From Trichomonas vaginalis G3 (Eukaryota; Parabasalia; Trichomonadida; Trichomonadidae), in assembly GCF_026262505.1 (NCBI RefSeq), contig NC_067204.1, forward strand, positions 15,540,165 through 15,604,164: DNA of 64,000 bases, read 5' to 3'. The position numbers were made by a program, and so were the translations under genes. Positions 29,032 to 39,451 of this stretch are shown here, in pieces. Positions within the stretch are counted from its first letter, which is position 1, and every line of letters starts with the position of its first letter. Under the pieces are notes generated by a model. That model saw only the letters and a program-made list of their open reading frames with translations, was not told the origin of the DNA and did no database searches.

Positions 29032-30764
29032 ATGCTTTCGATTTTATTTGGTGTATTCGAATCAATTTTAATAACAGAAATGGCAGACGGTGAACTATCT
29101 ATCAATCCTCTATCATCTCTCGAGGTCATCTTCAATTTTAGCTTTGATCCGAATTACAACCAACTTTTTTTATAAAAAATCCAAAAAATACGCTTATAAT
29201 TGATGGTGAAAAGTTAATCCATGCTTATTCAACCACAGGTCCAGTAATCATCAAAAATTTGAATAACCAAAGTGAGCAAATTGACTATACAATCATCGAA
29301 ATTTCAAAATCATGTGATTACTTCGATTTAGTTTTGAACCCGAACAATGATCAGACCTATTCATTCGATAACATCGATTCTTCCCAGAATTCAAAATTAT
29401 TTTGTCTTGTTATGACAAGTTTATCAACAACTGGATATATGATACAGGGAACTCTTAATCCTCATACCGATGATAAGTTGGCATTTTACAAAAACACAAA
29501 TTCAATGAAAAAAGACAAAACTTATATTAACAATAACATGATAATCACAGAATATGCTAAAACAATAATAGTCACATTAGAAAAAGGTACTGGTTATACA
29601 ACTTCATGTGGAATTGTCGGAATTTATCCAAATACCAATAATCAGAACTCAAACGTAGCGTTTCACCTTCCAAATATAGCCCATCATTTAGAATCATCGA
29701 TCAGTTTAAAGTTTTCGCCCAAAAAAATTACAATTGATCAGATAATGAGAATGCCGCAAGCAGATTACTTTGATACTAATGAGGAATCTCAGCCTTCATC
29801 TTCTGTCTTTGGTCCAGGTTACGGAACTCTCGTTCTTTTCGGAGAAGAATCATATGAATTCGAAATTCCAAAGAATTCATATATAATCTTTACAGATGTT
29901 ACCAGTAGTGTATATTGTATCGTTACAATTACGAAACCCATTGAAATTTTCCAAAAAACAAAAGTTCGATCAATATTTTTCCAAGAAGCAGGAAAACTAA
30001 CAATCTGGACTGATATTCCTGATTATACAATCATATCTTTTTCTGTTTACACCAACAAGAAGTTTGAATCCTTCCAATGCGAAGAAATAATTATTCTTGG
30101 TGGCCAGGAGAACTATACAATATATGATGCATCGAAGCAAACATGTATATATGGAATAAACACAGACGGATACTTTTTCACAACTCTTGACACTTCAAAT
30201 TTCGAAGCATATTCAATTTCAGGATATCCACTTGAACCGCAGATAATATATAGAGCTCCAGTATTTATATACAACAAAGGTGCGAATTCATTTATTCCCA
30301 AGGTTGTACAAACTCTTTCTTTCATAAATCAGAGATCTTTTCTTTATAATCTGAATTCCAACCCTGATTCTGTTGTTACAATCGATGATTCGGGTACTTT
30401 ATTGATTAATGGTTCTGAACACTCCAATAATATTAAAAATCCATTTAAGATTTACAGTCCAGATACTTTACCTGAAGAAAAATCAGATTCAATTGTTCCA
30501 GCAATTGTTTGTTTAGTTATATATATTGTTATCATTGTTGTTCTTATTATATTGTCAATTTGCTGCAAGAGCCGCATTTTGTACTATCTTGAATCGAAAG
30601 ATGATGATGATGAAACATCAATTGAAACACAGCAAGTCAGTCAAGCAGACAATACTAAACCATCTGAACTATACTTCAATGATGTCATTATACAAATGAG
30701 TGAATCATCGGAATTATCATCAGAAAGTGGAGATATTCCAATTGAAATTGAAGAATTCCATTAA
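29032..30764 (+). pseudogene. Single-span surface-type membrane protein with one likely frameshift
   Basis: The ATG at 29032 follows TCATTTTTTT by about 13 bp and starts MLSILFGVFESILITEMADG, a plausible signal peptide. That frame stops at 29173-29175, just after a run of seven T (29165-29171). The homologous-looking sequence continues in another frame to 30764: a large, Asn/Ser/Thr-rich beta-type ectodomain, a transmembrane helix (IVPAIVCLVIYIVIIVVLII), then an acidic cytoplasmic tail of about 65 residues. A single missing T in the run would explain both halves. It may be a real mutation or a homopolymer sequencing error. This is the architecture of many T. vaginalis hypothetical surface proteins. 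Confidence 0.7.
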
Positions 30765-30905
30765 AATATATTATTGTTTTTTGTTTATTTTGAAAAGAGT
30801 GAATCTGGAAGTTATAAACTCTTTCGGTATTTTAATAAAGTATTGATATTTTTATCTTTTACGATTTTTGGAAGAAAGTCGCCAAATATGAAAGACTGAA
30901 CTATA

Positions 30906-32204
30906 GGGTGTCCAAAGGTGTGTTTAGCACAAACCTGAATACTGCGAATAGAAATAAACAAGTTACATATATATAAAGTTTATTTAAATATAATCACCAT
31001 TGGATTCAATCACGCGTTCGCAGCGATCGATCCAGGCTTCAAAGACACGCTTTAAATCATCATGAGAAAATTGCTCAAATTGCTCTCTTACAAAATTTTC
31101 AAGATCATCTGGACTCGCGAATTCGCGTCCTTCAGCTCTCTTTTTTAGCGTGCCGAATAAATAAAAGTCAGAGGGTGCAATATCAGGTGAATAAATTGGG
31201 TTTGGAACAACTTTGACATTGTTTTCCACCAAGTAATTCATTACCTTATGACTTTTGTGAACTCTTGAATTATCAAAATGAATTGCAAACTTTTGTTTTT
31301 GTTGTTTGGATTTCTCAAACTCATCAGAATTGATAATTTGAGTAAGAACATTGTCAATTAGATACTGAGCATTCATCGTATTAGGTTTTTGAAGAATATC
31401 AATTGCGATGATGCCATTCACACCCCAAAAAACCGACAACATCATCATTGGTGTGTCAATTTTTTTCTTCGGGAATGTTTGCGGATTTTCATCCTTCGGG
31501 ATCCACATGATTTTGGCTTCTGTTGCATATTGAAACCAAGACTCGTCCCCTGTTACTAAAAAGCGAAACTTCTTGGATTGATACGCACCCAATATAGAGA
31601 GGAGCTCTTTCGAAGATTGGACTCTAGATTTTTTTTGAACTGAATTAAGGTTGTGCGGAACCCAACGTGTATACGCTAGTTTGTAGTTCAAATAATTGTG
31701 CAGATAATAACTGACTGTTGTACGTGGTATCTTTGTCATCTCCTCTATCCTTCTGAGTGATGCTCTTGGGTCTTCATCTAGCGCTTGAAGAATTGCTTTG
31801 ATTTTTCTTTGATCCGGCGATTTTTTGTCAATTTTTATGATGGGCGCCTTTTTGTTCATGAAGTGATACATCCTAACATGATACTTACAGTGGAATAGCT
31901 AGGAGCATCCATACCGAAGCATTTTACCAATGTCTCGTAGATTTTTTTACAGTCTTTGCATTTTTTTGCAAGAGCGAGGATGTTTTCTTTATGATTCATT
32001 AAAAAAATGAAAAAAATCCCGCCAAAATTTCCCGCGAAACCGCCTCTTGTCTCAAAATTCATTTTATATCCCGGCATGGCGCCAAAATACAACTTACTCA
32101 TCATATACATATATTCATATTTTTGATTATATATTTATAATCAGCATATATCTCCTTTAATAGTCTCATATAGAGCGCTGTGCTAAACGCACCTTTGGAC
32201 ACCC
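30906..32204 (-). mobile_element. Mariner DNA transposon, Tvmar1 type
   Basis: Inverted ends GGGTGTCCAAAGGTGTGTTT (from 30906) and its complement with one difference (to 32204) bound a 1,299-bp unit flanked by TA on both sides (30904-30905 and 32205-32206), the mariner target. Length and ends agree with the Tvmar1 family that expanded recently in T. vaginalis. It sits in the spacer between two host genes. Confidence 0.95.
30984..31999 (-). pseudogene. Mariner transposase with one frameshift
   Basis: It starts at the ATG at 31999 (MNHKENILALAKKCKDCKKI), the N-terminal helix-turn-helix part. The frame changes between 31856 and 31871, after which the remaining 288 or so codons are open to 30984. 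All three catalytic aspartates are visible: VTGDESWF, HFDNSRVH and SPDIAPSDFYLF. There are 34 residues between the second and third, the D34D spacing that defines mariner. The enzyme cuts and pastes the element at TA. With the frame change it is probably inactive unless supplied in trans. Confidence 0.92.
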
Positions 32205-32680
32205 TATATTAAAGATGAAGTTCAAATTTGCATTATAGTATAAATATGCGTATGGTCACGAAATCACTAAATATTATTCGGTATGAAAGGAGATAATTTA
32301 TAATGAATGATTCCGTGAAAACAAAGCATTTTGAGAGAACTCCTAGAAAAATTGAAATGCTTTAGCAAACCCTTAATCTCTTGAGATTCTCTTGCTTTTT
32401 GTCTAAATTTTCTAAGGTGAAAAGTTGATAATTTTGTTCGGGAAAAGGTTATTTTAAATCACTACATAATCCCTTATATTACTGTTATACTTTTTTGCAA
32501 TAACAATAAACATGTATTGATATTATAAGATAATGTCAGAATGTGGTAAGCGCGCCTCAAATATAGTTTGTAACATCAAATTTAATAGATTTTTTGCCAG
32601 ATTGTATCTATAATAAGATGTTTGCTCATGGAAATATATATTTTAATTATTTATTCTCTAGTTAGACTAAAGCCTCTTTT
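32205..32680. other. Intergenic, no gene seen
   Basis: AT-rich spacer between the mariner and the ankyrin gene's stop; nothing supported. Confidence 0.6.
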
Positions 32681-33931
32681 TTATGGGATGGTAGCACCAT
32701 GTGACTGAAGGAGTTCAACTATTTCTTTATTTTTATAATATACTGCCCAATATAGTGATGTTCTTCCATGATCATCTTTTTCATTGACATTTGCACCATG
32801 TGAAAGGAGAAGTTCAGCTAATTCCTTATTAAAATTATTCGCTGTGTAATGGAGAATGGACTTTCCTAAATTATCTTTTTCATTTATATTTGCACCACGA
32901 GAAATTAGAAACTCAACTATTTCTATGCATTCACGCTCTACTGCAAAATGAAGATTTGTTATTCCATCTCTATCTTTTGCATTGATATTTGCACCATTTG
33001 AAAGGAAATATTCGCAAAGAGATGGAATATTAAACATACCTGAATAAATAAAGCATTCGTCAACTTTAGCAAATTGATCGAAATAAACTAAAAATGATTC
33101 AAGATTATTATAGCATCCGCAAAGATGTAAATCGATCTCTAAATTGTATTCATTCATCAAGAATGTAACAAAATCAATGTTGTGTGAAATAATTGCATAA
33201 CTCATGCAATTTTCGTTTGGTTTTCTATATTTCAAACATTCACTCATGATCTCTTTGTTTCCTCCTAAAAATGAAAAATCTAGACATGTTTGTGTTATTT
33301 CTGATTTAAATTTCGTTCTCAATAACTTGAAACAATCAACTGCACCGTAGTAACAACATAAATCAAGTAATGAAACTCGGATAAAAGAAATTGGAAAGAA
33401 GGAACTATTAATTTTTTGATCTTTATCAAATCCTTCTGCTTCTGTGAATATGATGAATTTTTCTTTGTTGTCATCCATGATTGCTCTGTATATTGTATTT
33501 TCTGAATGAATATCTATATCATTGTTTTTCGAAATTTCGAATTTTTTTTCAGTATTGCATAGATTTATTCCATATTCTTTATAAAAAAGGAAGTTATAAA
33601 GCTGGTTGATTCCTGTTACCCCTGTAACATGATAATCATCGAAAATGAATTTCACAAGTTTCAAGTATGAGTATGTGTAGCGGTTATTACACGGAATGAT
33701 ATTTAAAATTTCTTTCACCATTTTTTTAGGAAGACACATCTTTGAATCAATCAAGTTTGTTTTGATCATTTTGTAAATCGTGTTTAATTCTTCTTCTTCT
33801 TTGTCCGTTTTTAACTGATACAATGCAGTATAAGAATCTATATAGTTTTGGTAAGTACTTCTCAATTCACTGTATGTATCTTTGTCAATATCTTCAGTCA
33901 TCAAAAAATTTAAAAGTGTTTTTTTTTGCAT
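32681..33931 (-). CDS. DUF3447/ankyrin-repeat protein
   Basis: The 416-residue frame opens at the ATG at 33931. The N-terminal 290 residues have the long helical region typical of trichomonad DUF3447 proteins (YCYYGAVDCFKLL-like and CMSYAIISHNIDFV units). Residues about 300-416 are three or four canonical ankyrin repeats: GANINAKDRDGITNLHFAVE, GANINEKDNLGKSILHYTAN, GANVNEKDDHGRTSLYWAVY, then a closing SHGATIP. Ankyrin repeats bind proteins; this family has hundreds of members in T. vaginalis with mostly unknown partners. The frame looks whole. It has the same family ending as the interrupted fragment at 19070. Confidence 0.92.
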   Translation of the reverse strand: MQKKTLLNFLMTEDIDKDTYSELRSTYQNYIDSYTALYQLKTDKEEEELNTIYKMIKTNLIDSKMCLPKKMVKEILNIIPCNNRYTYSYLKLVKFIFDDYHVTGVTGINQLYNFLFYKEYGINLCNTEKKFEISKNNDIDIHSENTIYRAIMDDNKEKFIIFTEAEGFDKDQKINSSFFPISFIRVSLLDLCCYYGAVDCFKLLRTKFKSEITQTCLDFSFLGGNKEIMSECLKYRKPNENCMSYAIISHNIDFVTFLMNEYNLEIDLHLCGCYNNLESFLVYFDQFAKVDECFIYSGMFNIPSLCEYFLSNGANINAKDRDGITNLHFAVERECIEIVEFLISRGANINEKDNLGKSILHYTANNFNKELAELLLSHGANVNEKDDHGRTSLYWAVYYKNKEIVELLQSHGATIP

Positions 33932-34298
33932 TTTATCATTGAAAGAACTTTTTAAGGCAAATACTTTATTATGAATGTGAAAAATAATGACTAGAAAGGT
34001 ATCGAAAAATAATTGAAAAATAATTGCACCATATCAAGTAAAACTGAAACATTGGTCAATTTCGAATTGTTAATGTATCTGAACATAGCAGGTTTTTTAG
34101 GCATATTGATAAAATAATGCCGATGTTATTATCAATATGCACTCTGCTACAAATGTTGTCAAAAAAAAAAACAAATATCATTAATAAATCAATTAAAATG
34201 ATGGAATTTGTATATATTTATTTTTCTTATTCAGGCTCAGAACGTTGAAAAACTGAAATATTATAGTGATAACGTAAATTAGAGTTTATTTAATAAAT
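33932..34298. other. Intergenic with a 40-bp perfect hairpin
   Basis: GCATATTGATAA (34101) pairs exactly with TTATCAATATGC (to 34140) around a 16-base loop. The remainder is AT-rich spacer between the lyase stop and the ankyrin gene start. The hairpin may be a small repeat relic. Confidence 0.65.
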
Positions 34299-35255
34299 TT
34301 ATGAAAGATATTTCTCCTTTAATTGCTTGGCGAAAGCAACCTGAGCTGGGGTCAAAGCCTTTGTCATTGGCTCACGGCAATATCCTGCATCAACACCATC
34401 GAGTCTCATTAATTCCTTAATTGTGAGGTATAAGCCATTGGAGAGGATGCCAGCGATTAAATCGTTTGTAACGTGCTGAACCTCAAGAGCTTCGTCGTAC
34501 TTGCCAGCTTTAGACAATTCAAAGATTTGTCTAGCACGCTTAGCGTTGACATTGAATGTGCTGCCGATGGCACCATCAATACCTAATGAGCAAGCTGGAA
34601 GCATCATTTCATCGAATCCGGCCCAAATAAGGTGATCTGGGTAAGCTCTCTTGACACGCTCTAATAAGTAGAAATCACCAGCTGTGAACTTGACACCGAT
34701 GATCTTTGGATTCTCGAAGAGTTCACCGAACTGATCAGCTGTCATACTGACGCCTGTTAAAGCTGGGATTGAATAAACAATCATATTCATGCCTGTGGCA
34801 TTGACAATTGTGTTGTAGTAGTTCTTGATTTCTGGGAAGGTGAACTTGTAGTAGAATGGTGTAACAGCGGATAAGCAATTGTAGCCTAATTCTGTGGCAT
34901 ATTTACCTAATTCGATGGATTCGTGGATGTTAATGCTACCGACTTGGGCAATTAATGCAACCTGGTCCTTGGCTTCATCCTTAGCAATGCGGAAGATTTG
35001 CTTCTTTTCTTCTGTAGATAATTCGAAGTTTTCACCAGTACTGCCACCAACATATAAGCCATCAATTTTCATTTTGTCTATGTTGTAGCGAACGATTTCA
35101 CGTAAGCCTTTCTCGTTGATTGTACCATCTTCATTGAATGACACTAACAAAGCACTAAAAAGACCCTTTAAACTTTTAGCACTCTTTCCCTTTGGTCCGG
35201 TAGTGGCTTCTGCAGCTGCAGATTTCGCCATAGAAATCGCGAGGAACACGAACAT
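34299..35255 (-). CDS. nanA: N-acetylneuraminate lyase (sialate aldolase)
   Basis: The frame is taken from the ATG at 35255 (MFVFLAISMAKSAAAEATTG), giving 318 residues; upstream extension uses a non-ATG codon. It is a member of the DHDPS/NAL aldolase superfamily, which splits sialic acid into ManNAc and pyruvate. GGSTGE (70-75) binds the pyruvate carboxylate, Tyr161 (VYSIPALTG) is the catalytic tyrosine and Lys189 (GVKFTAG) forms the Schiff base. The extra N-terminus of about 30 residues is signal-peptide-like, absent from bacterial enzymes. T. vaginalis nanA is a published case of lateral transfer from Pasteurellaceae with such an extension. Host-glycan scavenging is the likely use. Confidence 0.93.
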   Translation of the reverse strand: MFVFLAISMAKSAAAEATTGPKGKSAKSLKGLFSALLVSFNEDGTINEKGLREIVRYNIDKMKIDGLYVGGSTGENFELSTEEKKQIFRIAKDEAKDQVALIAQVGSINIHESIELGKYATELGYNCLSAVTPFYYKFTFPEIKNYYNTIVNATGMNMIVYSIPALTGVSMTADQFGELFENPKIIGVKFTAGDFYLLERVKRAYPDHLIWAGFDEMMLPACSLGIDGAIGSTFNVNAKRARQIFELSKAGKYDEALEVQHVTNDLIAGILSNGLYLTIKELMRLDGVDAGYCREPMTKALTPAQVAFAKQLKEKYLS

Positions 35256-35480
35256 TAGTGGCAAAAATAATTATGTTTACTTTGAGTATTTTTCTGAATA
35301 CCCATTGAATATTTTCTATACCCATCAAATCAAACATCGATAGGATTATCTAATATGCATGTGCATGTAATTTTAATAATTTATGACATTTTTTGAAAAG
35401 CGTTCAACTATTGAGAAGATGTTAGAGAAATTTTGGTTATCGAAGCTATCGCGTTGATATTTATATAGTGGGATTTATAA
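35256..35480. other. Upstream spacer of the lyase
   Basis: AT-rich, no gene. It runs up to the target duplication of the next repeat element. Confidence 0.5.
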
Positions 35481-35487
35481 TTATGAT

Positions 35488-36542
35488 TAAGGGTTTCGTT
35501 TTGCTAAAATTGTCACTTTTATAGCATATTTGTTTTTGGATGTTTTGCGAAACCAAAAAAAAAAACTATGATATACAATGTGTGTGTAAAGAAAATACTT
35601 TATTTACTAGTTAAAAAATCATTTGGTATTGATCAAGTTATTTTTTCTGGATAAGATATTATATGGATAATTGGATAGAAAATACAATTATATAATCTTG
35701 TACCTGGTTTAATTAAGCTAATTGTCATCAAAAACTTGTAATTTTTATGAATTTCAGATTTTCTTTTCATTACTGCTTTTCTTAATAGGTCAAGTTCTTA
35801 TTTACGTTATAAAGTATGATATTTACAAATATCAAGTTATCATGTTTTTTGAGAAATTATGAGAAACAAACAAAAATGAAAAAGATAGGAATAGCAATGA
35901 ATAGTGATGTGGGTATAGAAAATGTAAGAGATATGAATGCAAAGCAATCAGTATTTAGGATATTGACCATAGATTTCGAAAAAAAAATGCTGCATATTGA
36001 GCGAAAACTATGATTATATTATAAGGCTGTCATTTAAAGCATAATGAAACTATTCCCTTTTCATTTTAATCGAATAAGATAGTAAAGATTTTTGAATTAG
36101 CTAGAAACTGATGAGATGTTTTCACAAATCAGATTTTTAATCTCTATAATGCATAATTCACTCAATATCTCAATTTTGATATTGCGAGATATTTTTGCTA
36201 TCGGTTTCGCAATTTTGACACAATAGCAAGAGGGTTCTATAAGCATTATTATCAACGTAGAATCTGAATATCATATCAGAAAATGTCGCAAATCTGACAT
36301 TTACCTGACCAAATAGCAAAAATAATTGAATACTTTTCGCAAAAACTTTAAAAATCGATAAAAATATGAAATGTAGATATTAAAGAGACTTTTTATATAA
36401 TATTCATAAAGATTTTCCAAAAATATGATACCGCAAAATTAAAAAAGTGACGTCTTGAGTGGAGTCAAAGGTCGAAATTGCTAGCTAAATGTTTTTTAGC
36501 GAAATTGCGTATTGTACGTTTTTTCGCAAAACGAAACCCTTA
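35488..36542. mobile_element. Candidate non-autonomous DNA transposon with 17-bp inverted ends
   Basis: TAAGGGTTTCGTTTTGC at 35488-35504 is exactly inverted at 36526-36542. Both ends are flanked by the direct repeat TTATGAT (35481-35487 and 36543-36549), which looks like a 7-bp target duplication. The interior of about 1.05 kb has no long gene. Inside each end is a further GTCACTTTT/AAAAGTGACG motif in opposite orientation. Family not identified. Confidence 0.75.
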
Positions 36543-36549
36543 TTATGAT

Positions 36550-37777
36550 CATAAAAGCAATTTGTTTTCCTGCAATAATTTTTTGATAGAGGATAAAACT
36601 GATGTAAATTAATGCTTGAACAAATGATGCACTATAGCCAAATTTTCACCTGATAATTCAAGATACAATTAAATATGACAGTCTGAAAGTAAGGTTTATT
36701 TGCATGAAAGCTTGATCTTTACAATTGCCAGTTCAATGTATCCATACCTGAATCTATCTGGTACTTGAGACTTCAATTGATTTCTCCAATTTCTAATCTG
36801 GCAATCGTCGACTCAAGATAATGTAATTTATTTGTGATTAGTAATGTTGATGATAAATTCACTTTACTATGCTCTAAACAACCTATCGTATTTCATTCTG
36901 AAATAGAAATATCTAATAAGATTGTGTGATCAAATTTAGAATGCTAAAAGGTACGTAGCGCCGTTGCCGAATATCAAATTTATTATTATAATTATTTTAT
37001 TAAATTTCATTAAAAATCTAATAGCTATTACATGCTGTTGAATTACATCAATTTATTTAACCCCTAAATACATAAAACTTAAATGAGATAACAGCTCGAA
37101 AACTTTGATTCTTTTGATCTTCGAAATTATTGAAATATGAATTTTCTAAAACTCGATGGAAATAATTTTGAAGTGAAAAAGAATTATTTTTTATCCTCAA
37201 AAGTGCCGCAGCAACAATTTTTTACAAATCATATCAAGTTCAGAGCAAACAAAAAATGAAACTTGGCATGATTTGTTCATATATGAAAAAATCTGCACAA
37301 ATCCTGAAAATTGATTCTCATATTGTTTGTTGGAATTTGATGCAGGAATTAATTATTAAATATTTGTTTTGAAGCCTGTTTTGTACACCATGGAGCACTT
37401 GAAAAGTTGTTATTTTGTCTTTACGCAAATATGCTATTCAATTCTCGAAAATTGAAAATCAATGAAAATTATTTCCGCAAATAAACAGGAAAATATATTT
37501 AATTCAGTCATAGATGTGATAAGGTTCATTATCTAAGCACTATAAAATACGATTTTTCTAATTGTTATTGATTTTTTCAAAATCAGAGAACTTTTTAGCC
37601 CTATCAATTTTGAAAGAAACCAGCCGACCAAATTATATTTTATAGATTTGGCTTATTTACAGATTGATATATTCATTTCGGTAATATGGCTGTTTTTTCC
37701 GATCGGGTATTCAATACTTTACGTTGATAATTTTTGCGATTATAAAAAAATTCTCCCAAAAATTTTTCTCATTTAAT
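36550..37777. other. Long intergenic region, no gene seen
   Basis: About 1.2 kb of AT-rich DNA without a supportable gene. An initiator-like TCATTT lies at 37769-37774. Confidence 0.55.
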
Positions 37778-39451
37778 ATGTCAGTTTGTTGTCTAGATTG
37801 TGAGTGCGGAATGCACGGCATTCTTCCAGAATTTAACTTTTCAATGACGGAGGAATGGATCGAAGAAGAGAAAAAAAGAAAAACTGCTTTTTCAAATTTA
37901 GGAGATAATATTTTTAAAAGTGCAGATAAATTTAAGCAAAATGCTAGAATGGGCATACCATGTGCATTAAGGAGAGATGCATGGTTAATGGCCTCAAATG
38001 GTAAGCAATTAATTGAAGAAGCTGGAGATGTTTATGGTAACTCATTAGCTTTCGCTAAACGCCAACTAAAAGATCATATCACATGCGAGCATTCGCTCGA
38101 AGAGCTTTTCGGTGTTTCTCCTTATATCATTAAGTTTTTACCAGAAAAAATGAAGCCATTGGTTAAAGATTTTCTTACTGCTCTTTGGGCAACCAACAAA
38201 GGTATCGAGTACTCACCATTACTGCCTGCAACAGCCGTAATTTTACTTTTATTTATGGAGCCTCCAGCTGCTTATGCTTCTTTGCAGGCAATGATAAACC
38301 GATCGCAAGAAGACTGTTGGTATTTCACAATGGACAGAAAGAATTACCATAAGAATGTCATTGCAATTGAAAAATCAATCATCAAAAAAGCTCCTGACGT
38401 CGCAAAAAAGGCAAATGAACTCGGAGTTAATATCGCATTCCTTACATTAGGTTTAATTCCAGCCTTCTTTTTGCCATTCAGCCCTCTTCCAGTTGCTTTA
38501 ACATTTTTCGATAGTTTCATTGTCGAAGGCAGGAAAGTCCTCATCAGATTCATTACTACAATCTTCAAGCATAATTCTGTTGCGCTTCTTAAGTGTAAAA
38601 CTTCAAAAGAATTTGCAACAATTTTATTGACAGATATGGATGGTTTTACGAATCCAAACCATCTCCGTAACTTCCTTGGAGAATGTTTCAAGATCTACAT
38701 GTCACGTAGAAAGCATCCATTCGATCTTCACAAAATTCCTTCATCTGATGTGAAGAAGATTGCCGAAATGAACTCGAACGCAATGATGATGGCACATGTT
38801 CTCAGAGATCATATGCCAGAAGACTACAATCCGCTTGATTTTCCAAGAAAAGACAATTTAACAGTTATTACCGAATTAACAAGCACAATTACTCCTGAAG
38901 AGATCAGAAAATACCAAACTGATGTTCAGAAGAAGTTGGTCGACATACAAGAAGTTCATGGCGGCAAATTATTAGATAATAATAATTATTACAAGCTTAA
39001 AGAGTTTATTCCATTGATTTACTTGAGGAAGAGTCCCGCCTTGATTTATTCCTTGTCTAAAGATGGAACAATGCTTTCCACACTCATTGAAAAAACAAGA
39101 AGAAAAGGAGCTCACATTTTGATGATAAAAACAGAGAAATCAATCATTGGAGCTTTCCTTTCTGACCAGATCGAGAATACTTCAGGAAGATTCTATGGAA
39201 ATGCTTCGACATTCGTCTTCCATATTGGCGACACAATGAATTGCTACAAACACTCACATCCGCCAAACAAAAACTACATTTCTGTTGATGACGACACAAT
39301 GATTTTGGGTGGACCAAATCCAGCAATCATTGTAAGCGATGGTTTCGAGAATGTTCGATCTTGTGAGTGTGATACGTTTGGATCGCCACAACTCACGATC
39401 GATGCATCAGAAAAAATCCTTGATATTGAACTTTACATATTTGAACAGTAA
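37778..39451 (+). CDS. TBC-TLDc protein (TBC1D24-like)
   Basis: The ATG at 37778 (MSVCCLDCECGMHG) follows TCATTT by 3 bp, giving 557 residues. A Rab-GAP-type TBC domain spans about residues 58-290 (MGIPCALRRDAWLMASNG; PATAVILLLFMEPPAAYASL; LPVALTFFDSFIVEGRKVLI). The usual IxxDxxR and YxQ finger motifs are not visible. Residues about 395-557 are a TLDc domain (GAHILMIKTEKSIIGAFLSD; GRFYGNASTFVFHIGD; GGPNPAIIVSDGF). This pairing is that of TBC1D24/Skywalker, a membrane-trafficking and V-ATPase/oxidative-stress-linked protein that also lacks normal GAP fingers. It has a Cys-rich N-terminus. Probably a trafficking adaptor, not an active GAP. Confidence 0.85.
   Translation: MSVCCLDCECGMHGILPEFNFSMTEEWIEEEKKRKTAFSNLGDNIFKSADKFKQNARMGIPCALRRDAWLMASNGKQLIEEAGDVYGNSLAFAKRQLKDHITCEHSLEELFGVSPYIIKFLPEKMKPLVKDFLTALWATNKGIEYSPLLPATAVILLLFMEPPAAYASLQAMINRSQEDCWYFTMDRKNYHKNVIAIEKSIIKKAPDVAKKANELGVNIAFLTLGLIPAFFLPFSPLPVALTFFDSFIVEGRKVLIRFITTIFKHNSVALLKCKTSKEFATILLTDMDGFTNPNHLRNFLGECFKIYMSRRKHPFDLHKIPSSDVKKIAEMNSNAMMMAHVLRDHMPEDYNPLDFPRKDNLTVITELTSTITPEEIRKYQTDVQKKLVDIQEVHGGKLLDNNNYYKLKEFIPLIYLRKSPALIYSLSKDGTMLSTLIEKTRRKGAHILMIKTEKSIIGAFLSDQIENTSGRFYGNASTFVFHIGDTMNCYKHSHPPNKNYISVDDDTMILGGPNPAIIVSDGFENVRSCECDTFGSPQLTIDASEKILDIELYIFEQ

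Noticed and set aside
31700-31900. GTAAGT-like site near the transposase frame change as an intron
   Set aside because: No trichomonad 3' splice consensus (ACTAACACACAG-like) follows; a frameshift is the simpler reading.
35816-36013. 65-residue plus-strand frame
   Set aside because: Low-complexity, no initiator site, and located inside the inverted-repeat element.
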